NCBI GenBank assembly: GCA_013297745.1
Contig: JAAFIM010000010.1
Location: 18,028-82,027, forward strand
From: Chitinophagales bacterium
GTDB lineage: Bacteria; Bacteroidota; Bacteroidia; Chitinophagales; Saprospiraceae
Direction: 5' to 3'
Length of the DNA stretch: 64,000 nucleotides
In this document: positions 49,884 through 57,858 of the stretch, one piece after another
How positions within the stretch are numbered: position 1 is the stretch's first letter
Layout: each line of letters opens with the position of its first letter
Made by a program: the position numbers and the translations under genes
The notes under the pieces: model-generated
The model's database searches: none
What the model was told of the DNA's origin: nothing
The model's input: the letters and a program-made list of their open reading frames with translations, nothing else

Positions 49884-51326
49884 TTAAGAAGCTACAAATA
49901 AATTGTTGGTAAAATAGGTAAGCAATATATTTCTGTGCTGGGGTTGGAGTTGGTTAAGAAAATTATTGATTAATACAAAATCATCAGGCAAACTGCCCCC
50001 ATCACTACCAAATAGTTGGAATATCTGCATAATACCTTCAGGTTGAGAAAGGGTTTCTGCTACCCAATTCATATCAAAAACGGGCAAGGCTTGGTTGGCA
50101 GCCAATAATTCTTCTACGGCTTGTTGCAAATCTTTGAGCAAATCAGCCACCCATTGAGCGTTGGCAGGGTTGATATTGAGGTGTAGGGTTTCTGGGCTAA
50201 TCGCAGAAGCCAATTGGGTTTGTATATACCAACCTTTTCTTTTGAGTATATCCGCCAATTGAAACACAGAAACTACAGGATTATGGCTCACGACGGCCAC
50301 CAAATTCATCACAGGTTCGCCCAAAACTTCTAGATTGGGTATGTTTTTAACCCCATTTATAAATTGTTGGGTAGCGCCTTGAGTTAGTGCGTTGAGTTTT
50401 AGATAACCCTCTTCGCCAAAATAATGTAAGCAAGCCCAAGCACCAGCCAAAGATGCGCCCGACTTGCTAGAGGCTACTGTAGGATTTATTATAGAATAGC
50501 CAGACCAATCAGAACAGGTATAAATTTGATATTGACGCAGTACGGCAGACTTATATAAGATGACGGAAACGCTTTTAAAGGTGTAACCGTATTTATGCAA
50601 ATCGCAAGAAATAGAACTTACCCCTTCCACTTCCAACGAAAAAGGGGGAATGTTAGCCCCAAGACGACGAGCAAAAGGCAGATAAAAACCGCCCACACAA
50701 GCATCAACGTGAAAAAATATATTGTATTGTTTGGCGATTTGCCCTATAGCGACCACATCGTCAGCCACCCCGTGCGAATAATTAGGCGCAGAAGCTACAA
50801 TAATAGCGGTATTTTCGTTTATCAACGCTGCTATTTTATCCGTTTCTATCTGAAAATTTTGGGGATTGACAGGTACTAAAACGGGTTTTAATCCCAAGTA
50901 ATGGCAAGCCTTAAAAAAAGCAGCGTGGGCAGTACAAGCCAAAATAACTTCAGGGGTAGCAGTGGGATTTTTTTTGTCCCTAAAATAATCTCGTGCAGAT
51001 TTTAAAGCCAAAATGATACTTTCTGTGCCGCCTGCGGTGATATTGCCTACTGTTTGGCTATCGCCCCCCAACACATTGGCTACTATAGATATAACGTCTC
51101 TTTCCATTTTTAGTAAGCTGGGAAAAGAAGTGGGGTCTAATACATTCTCGGAAAGATAACTTACAAAAGCTTGACTAATTACCGCTTTGGCATCAGCTGG
51201 GGGTTCATACACATAAGCAAAGGCGCGCCCTGTAGCCCAAGGTACATCTTGAGATTTAAAAGATTGTAAATTGCTCAAAATCTGTTCGGCACTGCTGCCT
51301 TCTTTGGGTAGTTTATAACTATTCAT
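49884..51326 (-). CDS. PLP-dependent decarboxylase/lyase, sphingosine-1-phosphate-lyase-like
   Basis: 480 residues of the group II decarboxylase (fold type I) family. Phosphate-binding NITAGGTESI at 95-104, ring-stacking H134 in TAHAAF, D208 in HVDAC, and the Schiff-base lysine K245 in SCDLHKYG. This set is shared by glutamate/tyrosine decarboxylases and sphingosine-1-phosphate lyase; the NxTAGGTESI and CDLHKYGYTFKSVSVILY wording favours the lyase branch. The divergent neighbour is a neutral ceramidase, which would supply sphingoid bases. Substrate remains to be shown. Confidence 0.82.
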   Translation of the reverse strand: MNSYKLPKEGSSAEQILSNLQSFKSQDVPWATGRAFAYVYEPPADAKAVISQAFVSYLSENVLDPTSFPSLLKMERDVISIVANVLGGDSQTVGNITAGGTESIILALKSARDYFRDKKNPTATPEVILACTAHAAFFKACHYLGLKPVLVPVNPQNFQIETDKIAALINENTAIIVASAPNYSHGVADDVVAIGQIAKQYNIFFHVDACVGGFYLPFARRLGANIPPFSLEVEGVSSISCDLHKYGYTFKSVSVILYKSAVLRQYQIYTCSDWSGYSIINPTVASSKSGASLAGAWACLHYFGEEGYLKLNALTQGATQQFINGVKNIPNLEVLGEPVMNLVAVVSHNPVVSVFQLADILKRKGWYIQTQLASAISPETLHLNINPANAQWVADLLKDLQQAVEELLAANQALPVFDMNWVAETLSQPEGIMQIFQLFGSDGGSLPDDFVLINNFLNQLQPQHRNILLTYFTNNLFVAS

Positions 51327-51361
51327 TGGTTTAATTTTTTATCAAAGGTTGAAAATGGGCG

Positions 51362-51369
51362 CAAATTTA
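51362..51369 (-). promoter_or_regulatory. -7 box (with -33 TTG) for the lyase-like gene
   Basis: Minus-strand TAAATTTG, with TTG at 51392-51394 about 22 bp upstream; 36 bp from the ATG at 51326. This is the best full promoter of the window. Confidence 0.65.
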
Positions 51370-51478
51370 ATCGTTTTTTTGACTAACTATACAATTTATT
51401 AGATAAATATACCAACCTTTAGTAAATAAAAATAGTTTAACCTTTATATATTTATCGTTTATCTTAATAGCAATTGTA

Positions 51479-53233
51479 GTGAATAAAAAATTTAACGTGG
51501 GCATCAGCAAAACTGATGTTACCTATTTTCGGGATAAGTTGGGTATGTTGGGCTATGGCCGCCATTTTCACTTTATGAATGGGGTAGAAACGCCCCAATA
51601 TGCGCGCGCTTACGCAGTAAAAGGGGAAAAGTTGGTGGTTTTGTTGGTGGTGGAGTTTGCATTTTCTACAGATTATCTAAAACAGAATATCTTGCGCTAT
51701 ATTGCCCAAAAATCGCCTGAAATGCCCATTAACAACAGCAATTTGATGATTTTAGCCCAACACACACACAGCACAGCGGGCGGATATAGCCAACACATGG
51801 CGTATAATTTGGTCAATCCTGGTTTTCAAGAGGATGTTTATTTGCACTACAGCGAAAAACTATCAGATGCCGTAATCGCAGCGTATAATAATCTACAGCC
51901 CGCGCGCATTTTCCAACAAACGGGAGAATTGGACAAGCACGCAGAAGTTTGTTTCAATCGCTCTATAGCCGCTTACAACGCCAATCCTGAAGTGTTGGAA
52001 AAGGTAGAGTTTAAAAATCGCCATTTGGCAGCTGACCGCACGATGAAATTATGGCGGATAGAACAAGCTGATACAGCGCAGCCTTTGGGGAGTGTGAATT
52101 GGTTTGGGGTGCATACGACTTCAATTTCTAACCGTATGGATAAAGTGTGCAGCGACAACAAAGGTTATGCGGCTACGTTTATGGAAACGCATTTGAACGA
52201 AATTTACCCTCAAGAGCCCGTTTGTGCCTTTGCGCAAGATGCTTGCGGGGATATTAGCCCCAATTTTGTTTGGGATAAAAAACATCAAGAATACACGGGT
52301 AAATCAGAAGATGATTATGAAAGCGCGCAATTCAACGGCAAGTTTCAAGCGCAGTTGGCTACAGAATTATTCGCAAAAGCCGCCAATAAAGGCGAAGAGT
52401 TGAAAGCGGAGGTTGATTATTTGGATTTTTACGTGGATATGACCAAAGTAGCGATTAGTGAAGAATACACCAACGGGAAAAAAAATCAGAGTACGAGTTG
52501 GGCAACTTTCGGATTGGCTTTTTTGGAGGGCACTACAGACGGTCAAGGTATGCCCAAGCCGTTGGGAACTGTGTTAAAAGGGATTTTTGCTGTAGCGCAT
52601 CGTTTGGAAAAATTAGCCGCTTCATTGCGCCCCAAGAATGAATTTAGCCAAGATATGCTTCGTTTGCTGGAGTCGCAATATCCAAAAAAAATGTTTATGA
52701 ACCACAGCAAAGGTTATGTAATCGGCACGGATAGACCCCACGATTTGATAATTCCCGACGCTGTAGACCCCGTGATAAAATATATTAAGCGTATGGGGAA
52801 TAAAGAACGCCCGATAAAAACCCCTTGGGTGCCTGAAATTGTGCAGTTGCAAATTTTCATCATTGGACAAGTTGCACTAATTGGCATACCAGCCGAAATT
52901 ACCACTATAGCCGCCCGCCGTTTGCGGAATACTTTAAAACCGATATTAGCCCAGCGCGGGGTTGAGTTTATACAATTATGCCCTTATGCCAACGGTTATG
53001 CGGGTTATATCACCACTCCAGAAGAGTATCAAACCCAACATTATGAGGGCGGGCATACACTTTATGGAAAATGGACGCTTTGTGCCTATCAACAAAAATT
53101 TGCAGAACTTGCCCAACAAATCTGCCTGCCTGATGAAATGCGCGCTGCACAAGGCGATACGCCCTTTTATCTAAACCACGAAGATATTTGGAAAGGTTTT
53201 GAGGATGAAACGATAAGGGTTTTTGCGCGGTAG
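51479..53233 (+). CDS. Neutral/alkaline ceramidase family protein
   Basis: 584 residues with a GTG start (no in-frame ATG upstream; the next methionine is inside the domain). The zinc-site motif AQHTHSTAGGYSQH has H95 and H97, the catalytic-serine motif NRSIAAYNANP follows at about 160, then FAQDACGDISPNF and a C-terminal beta domain (CPYANGYAGYITTPEEYQTQ). Family enzymes split ceramide into a sphingoid base and a fatty acid. No signal peptide is visible, unlike secreted forms. It is divergent from the lyase-like gene, suggesting joint use of sphingolipids. Confidence 0.9.
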   Translation: MNKKFNVGISKTDVTYFRDKLGMLGYGRHFHFMNGVETPQYARAYAVKGEKLVVLLVVEFAFSTDYLKQNILRYIAQKSPEMPINNSNLMILAQHTHSTAGGYSQHMAYNLVNPGFQEDVYLHYSEKLSDAVIAAYNNLQPARIFQQTGELDKHAEVCFNRSIAAYNANPEVLEKVEFKNRHLAADRTMKLWRIEQADTAQPLGSVNWFGVHTTSISNRMDKVCSDNKGYAATFMETHLNEIYPQEPVCAFAQDACGDISPNFVWDKKHQEYTGKSEDDYESAQFNGKFQAQLATELFAKAANKGEELKAEVDYLDFYVDMTKVAISEEYTNGKKNQSTSWATFGLAFLEGTTDGQGMPKPLGTVLKGIFAVAHRLEKLAASLRPKNEFSQDMLRLLESQYPKKMFMNHSKGYVIGTDRPHDLIIPDAVDPVIKYIKRMGNKERPIKTPWVPEIVQLQIFIIGQVALIGIPAEITTIAARRLRNTLKPILAQRGVEFIQLCPYANGYAGYITTPEEYQTQHYEGGHTLYGKWTLCAYQQKFAELAQQICLPDEMRAAQGDTPFYLNHEDIWKGFEDETIRVFAR

Positions 53234-53241
53234 GGTGGAAA

Positions 53242-53302
53242 GTAGCAATATATTTTGTAGCAAGGTAGCAAGATATTTTGTAGTAAGTAGCAAGATTTTA
53301 TC
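53242..53302. repeat. Degenerate 22-23 bp direct repeats
   Basis: GTAGCAATATATTTTGTAG at 53242, GTAGCAAGATATTTTGTAG at 53265 and GTAGCAAGATTTTATC at 53287 are successive diverging copies in the leader of the LRR gene. Confidence 0.6.
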
Positions 53303-53348
53303 TTTATACGTGATACTTTTTATCTTACTACTAATAAATTTAACCACT

Positions 53349-54800
53349 ATGTCCGATTATCAAATTATAGAATTATTGTGTTCCTCGCAAGAGGCAAATA
53401 TCGCCTTAGCTGAACAGCTTTGCATTTCTCAAGGTTGGGATATAGTTGCTATTTTGGAAAAATACGGCTATGCGCGCATACGTTTGGACGAACCGCGCAA
53501 TTTTTTAGATAGTGAATTGATTTGTTGGCATTCGGGGATAACCGTTTTGCCCGATTTATTACCTGTTGCTTTGCGAAAATTGCGCTGTAGTGGGAACGAA
53601 TTAACCGCTTTGCCCAATCTTCCTGCTGGTTTGTTACAATTACATTGCGATAAAAACCGCTTGAGTAGCATATTTTCGCTGCCTGATAGCTTATTGTTTA
53701 TTTACTGTGATAATAACCTGTTGCGCGAGTTGCCAACTTTGCCCAATTCGTTGATAACTTTAAGCTGTAGTTATAACCAACTGACGACTTTACCCAGCGT
53801 TTGGCCGTCCCAATTGGAGTCTTTGCGGCTTAATGGCAATCAACTTAGCCAATTTCCAGCCAATTTGCCCGATAAGTTGAGGTATTTGTACTGCGATGAT
53901 AACCAATTAACGGCGTTATCCGAAAATTTGCCAAGTAATTTAAGACATTTTTATTGTAATGAAAACCAACTAACGGCTTTACCCGCACATTTGCCCGAAA
54001 GTCTATCCATTTTTAGATGCTCTGAAAATCAATTAGTTAGCTTGCCCAATTTGCCCGCCAATTTGGATACGTTAAACTGTTCGCACAACCAAATCACCCA
54101 TTTAGCGGATAATTTACCCCGTGGGTTGAAAGATTTAAACTGTAGTTATAATCAATTAACCGCTTTGCCCCAAAAATTGCCGAATAAGTTAGATTTTTTG
54201 AACTGTAGCAATAACCAACTGACTGTTTTACCCACCGTTTTGCCCCAAAATTTGCTATTATTGCACTGTAGCGATAACCAATTAACCATTTTACCCGAGC
54301 GGTTGCCGATAAAATTGAAAGAGTTGGATTGCAACAATAACCAATTAACCCACCTGCCCGCCAACTTGCCGAATAAACTCCAACATTTGGATTGTGCTAA
54401 TAATCAACTAACGGTTTTACCCGAAAATTTGCCCCAAAAGTTGAAAAATTTGAAGTGTTTTGATAACCAATTAACGGTTTTGCCCGAAAATTTACCCGCA
54501 GATTTGCAGGCTTTATACTGTTATCGCAACCAATTAACGGCTTTACCCGAAAATTTGCCCGACAAAATCACCCATTTATCTTTCGCCAACAACCAAATTC
54601 AACAGTTGCCCGCGCGTTTGCCCACTTATCTCAAGTATCTCAACTGTTCGGATAATCCAGATTTGCGGTTTGATAAGCTAAAAAATCATATTTCTAAACG
54701 GCTAAAAGAGATTATTGTGCATAATTGCCCCCATTTTGACCCGCAATTTTTACCCAAAAATTTTATAGAGGTAGAAAAAGGGGTTTGGCATAGGCGATAG
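53349..54800 (+). CDS. Leucine-rich-repeat protein (LPX type), long paralogue 1
   Basis: 483 residues from ATG 53349 (MSDYQIIELLC); a longer frame from 53223 would overlap the ceramidase gene and is not supported. N-terminal helical cap of about 60 residues (NIALAEQLCISQGWDIVAIL), about 18 repeats of 20-21 residues of the form LPxxLPxxLxxLxCxxNQLTxLP, then a capping end with IIVHNCPHFDPQFLPK. Caps and repeats match the protein encoded 167 bp downstream. No signal peptide, no NEL E3-ligase domain, no kinase or other enzyme. Likely a cytoplasmic binding scaffold. Confidence 0.88.
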   Translation: MSDYQIIELLCSSQEANIALAEQLCISQGWDIVAILEKYGYARIRLDEPRNFLDSELICWHSGITVLPDLLPVALRKLRCSGNELTALPNLPAGLLQLHCDKNRLSSIFSLPDSLLFIYCDNNLLRELPTLPNSLITLSCSYNQLTTLPSVWPSQLESLRLNGNQLSQFPANLPDKLRYLYCDDNQLTALSENLPSNLRHFYCNENQLTALPAHLPESLSIFRCSENQLVSLPNLPANLDTLNCSHNQITHLADNLPRGLKDLNCSYNQLTALPQKLPNKLDFLNCSNNQLTVLPTVLPQNLLLLHCSDNQLTILPERLPIKLKELDCNNNQLTHLPANLPNKLQHLDCANNQLTVLPENLPQKLKNLKCFDNQLTVLPENLPADLQALYCYRNQLTALPENLPDKITHLSFANNQIQQLPARLPTYLKYLNCSDNPDLRFDKLKNHISKRLKEIIVHNCPHFDPQFLPKNFIEVEKGVWHRR

Positions 54801-54823
54801 GTCGGGTTTATATTTTTTTACGA

Positions 54824-54857
54824 TTTAGTAAAAGTTTGGGTTTTGGAAATTTTTTTT
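54824..54857. repeat. Fragment related to element C
   Basis: A stretch containing TTGGGTTTTGGAAATTTT matches 44468-44498 inside element C apart from a few bases, here as an isolated fragment between the two long LRR genes. The remainder of that 167-bp gap holds a short CTGGAG/CTCCAG hairpin and AACTAATCACTA repeats. Confidence 0.6.
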
Positions 54858-54967
54858 GTGTGCTAATGCGGAGGGCGAAAATTAGTGTTTTTACTTAACT
54901 TTTTTAAACTTATTGGCTGGAGCGTAACTCCAGTACTTAACTAATCACTAACAACTAATCACTATTT

Positions 54968-56542
54968 ATGTCTGATTATAAAATTATAGAATTATTGTGT
55001 TCTGCCCAAAAAACAAACATAGATTTAGCCGAACAACTTTGCATTTCTCAAGGTTGGGATATGGCTGCTATTTTGGAAAAATATGGTTACGCTGCTATTG
55101 GATTAGATAGCGGGGATAAATTTTTAAAAAACCGAATAGATTTTTTGCATAAAAATATAAGCACTTTGCCCGATTTGTTGCCTTCAGGGGTTGATTCTTT
55201 GGATTGTAGTTATAATAAATTAACGATTATACCCAATAATTTACCCGATAGTTTGAAAGAATTGAGCTGCAATAATAATCAAATCACCACTTTTGCCCAA
55301 AACTTGCCCCCGACATTGGAGAATTTGTTGTGTAAAGTTAACCAAATTGCTAATTTTGCCCACAATTGGCCAACCACGTTAAAACATTTAGACTGCAGCG
55401 AGAATAAATTAACGGATATTCCCCAAAATTTGCCTGATAATTTGCGGGCTTTGTTGGTTAATAAAAATCAAATTGCGAATATATCGTCAAAATTGCCAGC
55501 AGCGTTGGAGTATTTTCAATGTTGCGATAATCAACTTGCCGAATTGCCTAATCATTTGCCCGCCACGCTAAAACAGTTGCTTTGCAATGAAAATCAATTA
55601 GTTAGCTTGCCCGTATTGCCGCTGCAGTTAACTTCTTTGGGTTGTTTTGCTAATCAATTAACCACTTTGCCCGCTTTGCCTAGTGCGTTGAAATTTTTGG
55701 ATTGTCATAATAATCAACTTACTGAATTACCCGATAATTTTCCCGAACAGATAGAAAATGTATACTGCCACAATAACCAGTTGAGCAGTTTTCCCGCTAT
55801 ATTGTCGAATAAGTTGATAGAATTGGTTTGTGCGAACAATCAATTAAGCAGTTTGCCCGCATTGTCCAATAATTTGAAAACGCTGAAGTGCCATAATAAT
55901 AAATTGACGACTTTGCCCGCCAAATTGCCAACTCAATTGGACGAATTGCGCTGCGAAGATAATTTATTAACGGCTTTGCCCAGCAAATTGCCCGCTAAGT
56001 TGAGATATTTATACTGTTATAATAACCAAATAACGACTGTAGCCGATTTGCCCGCCAAATTGGTGGTTTTAGATTGCCGCGCCAACCAAATAAGCCATTT
56101 GGATTTAAAAGCCAACGTTGCTTTACAAATTTTGGACTGTAGTTATAACCAATTAACCGCTTTGCCCACTTTTTTGGCTGATAGCCTAAATCGTATATTT
56201 TGCCAACACAATCAATTAACTTCGTTGCCTACAAAATGGCCTGAATCGTTGAAAAAATTGGAATGTGATAACAATCAATTGACGGTTTTACCCGATAATT
56301 TGCCCCGTAAGTTATCTTTTTTATCTTGTTCTTTCAACCAATTAATCGCTTTCCCCGACCAGTTACCTGATTTTTTGGAAGAGATAAATTGTGCTAATAA
56401 TCCTAATCTGCGATTTGATAATTTAAAAAAATTGCCGCTCAAAAAGCTGCAAAAAATTATCGTGCATAATTGTCCCCATTTTGACCCGCAATTTTTGCCC
56501 AAAAAGTTTGTAGAGTTAGAAAATGGAGTTTGGGGGAAATAA
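54968..56542 (+). CDS. Leucine-rich-repeat protein (LPX type), long paralogue 2
   Basis: 524 residues. Same architecture as the gene before it: helical cap (IIELLCSAQKTNIDLAEQLC), about 20 LPX repeats with a recurrent LxCxxNQL core, and the same C-terminal cap (LRFDNLKKLPLKKL, then IIVHNCPHFDPQFLPKKFV). Some repeats are degenerate (NFAHNWPTTLKHLDC), which shows divergence after duplication. A third, shorter relative lies at 29656. No export signal. Function unknown; paralogue expansion suggests changing binding partners. Confidence 0.88.
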   Translation: MSDYKIIELLCSAQKTNIDLAEQLCISQGWDMAAILEKYGYAAIGLDSGDKFLKNRIDFLHKNISTLPDLLPSGVDSLDCSYNKLTIIPNNLPDSLKELSCNNNQITTFAQNLPPTLENLLCKVNQIANFAHNWPTTLKHLDCSENKLTDIPQNLPDNLRALLVNKNQIANISSKLPAALEYFQCCDNQLAELPNHLPATLKQLLCNENQLVSLPVLPLQLTSLGCFANQLTTLPALPSALKFLDCHNNQLTELPDNFPEQIENVYCHNNQLSSFPAILSNKLIELVCANNQLSSLPALSNNLKTLKCHNNKLTTLPAKLPTQLDELRCEDNLLTALPSKLPAKLRYLYCYNNQITTVADLPAKLVVLDCRANQISHLDLKANVALQILDCSYNQLTALPTFLADSLNRIFCQHNQLTSLPTKWPESLKKLECDNNQLTVLPDNLPRKLSFLSCSFNQLIAFPDQLPDFLEEINCANNPNLRFDNLKKLPLKKLQKIIVHNCPHFDPQFLPKKFVELENGVWGK

Positions 56543-56588
56543 TAGGTAACCGATAAAGTCAGTTTTTAACCAACAACAACCCTTATTT

Positions 56589-57773
56589 ATGTCTTATTCA
56601 TACTACAAAGAGATTTTTAAACATACGCCCACGCCTTTTGCGTTTGTGGATAAAGATATTTTACTAGCCAATTGTCAAGCGATATTGAAACGCGCTCAAG
56701 ATAAAAAAATTCGCATCGCCACCAAATCCGTCCGCTCGGTGGAAGTGTTAAAATTTTTGCTCGCCCAAAGCCCCCAAATGCAGGGTTTGATGTGCTACAG
56801 TGCCGAAGAAGCCGCTTGGTTGGCTGGATTGGGCTTTGACGATTTGTTGGTAGCTTATCCCACCGTGCAAAAAAAACATTTGCAACAGGTAGCCGCGCAG
56901 ATAAAATTGGGCAAAAAGATTATTTTAATGGCAAATCAGCCCGAACACTTGCAACAACTGCAAAAAATAGCCGTGCAAGAGGGGATTATTCAGCCCATTT
57001 GTGTAGATATTGACCTGTCTATGCCCTTTTTTGGCTTGCATTTTGGGGTAAAACGCTCCAATCTCACCAATGCCGCCCAACTTAACGCTTTTATATCCAT
57101 TTTGAACCAGTCCCCCAATCTAAAACTATGCGGTTTGATGGGTTACGAGGCGCAAATTGCTGGAGTTGGGGATGCGATGAAGGGGCGTTTGTTGATGAAT
57201 AAAATTATCCAATATCTCAAGCGCAAAAGTATTAAAAAACTGCGTCAATGGCGCGCTCAAGCGGTGGAAATGTTGCTAAAAGCTGGGTTTAAACTGGATT
57301 TTGTCAACGGCGGAGGTACGGGAAGTTTGGAAAGTAGTCGAGAAGAGGGCGTGATTACTGAAGTTGCCGTCGGTTCAGGGTTTTATAGCCCCACTTTATT
57401 CGACCATTATAGCAATTTTCGCCACCAACCCGCCGCTTTATTCGCTTTGGAGATATGTAGAACCCCACAAAAGGGCGTTTATACTTGCTTGGGCGGCGGT
57501 TATGTAGCTTCGGGTTCTGTAGGTAAAGAAAAATTGCCCTTGCCTTGCTTGCCTGAAGGCTGTGTTTTGGATAATAACGAGGGCGCGGGTGAGGTACAAA
57601 CCCCCGTTTTATACGCTGGAGATGAAAAATTGGCTGTGGGCGACTTGGTATTTTTCCGCCACGCCAAAGCGGGCGAACTTTGCGAGCGTTTCAACCGCTT
57701 GTATTGGGTAGAAAAGGGCGAAATTTCGCAGGAAATTTTAACTTATCGGGGAGAGGGAAAGTCTTTTGTTTAA
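56589..57773 (+). CDS. PLP-dependent alanine-racemase-fold enzyme (D-threonine aldolase/D-serine dehydratase-like)
   Basis: 394 residues. An N-terminal alanine-racemase TIM barrel has the PLP lysine in RIATKSVRSVEVL (about 38-50), VDIDLSMPFFGLHFG and NGGGTGSLES, the phosphate-binding glycine loop. The C-terminal part (from about 270) with CRTPQKGVYTCLGGGYVASG and DLVFFRHAKAGELCERF fits the D-serine dehydratase-like domain. Such enzymes act on D-amino acids by dehydration or retro-aldol cleavage. It stands between the LRR genes and the Z1 gene; no pathway partner is adjacent. Confidence 0.85.
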   Translation: MSYSYYKEIFKHTPTPFAFVDKDILLANCQAILKRAQDKKIRIATKSVRSVEVLKFLLAQSPQMQGLMCYSAEEAAWLAGLGFDDLLVAYPTVQKKHLQQVAAQIKLGKKIILMANQPEHLQQLQKIAVQEGIIQPICVDIDLSMPFFGLHFGVKRSNLTNAAQLNAFISILNQSPNLKLCGLMGYEAQIAGVGDAMKGRLLMNKIIQYLKRKSIKKLRQWRAQAVEMLLKAGFKLDFVNGGGTGSLESSREEGVITEVAVGSGFYSPTLFDHYSNFRHQPAALFALEICRTPQKGVYTCLGGGYVASGSVGKEKLPLPCLPEGCVLDNNEGAGEVQTPVLYAGDEKLAVGDLVFFRHAKAGELCERFNRLYWVEKGEISQEILTYRGEGKSFV

Positions 57774-57821
57774 AAAAAATAATATTTTTTTGTAAAACCT
57801 TTAAATTGCAAAAAAATACGT

Positions 57822-57829
57822 TACTTTTG
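57822..57829 (+). promoter_or_regulatory. -7 box for the Z1-domain gene
   Basis: TACTTTTG followed by TGC, 29 bp before ATG 57859; it also overlaps the GTG that would begin a longer frame, which argues for the ATG. Confidence 0.6.
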
Positions 57830-57858
57830 TGCTTTCACAACTTTTTAAATTTAATTAT

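Noticed and set aside
53349..56542. IpaH/SspH-like E3 ubiquitin ligase effectors
   Set aside because: The LPX repeats match, but both proteins end soon after the repeats with a short cap and no NEL catalytic domain or CxD motif.
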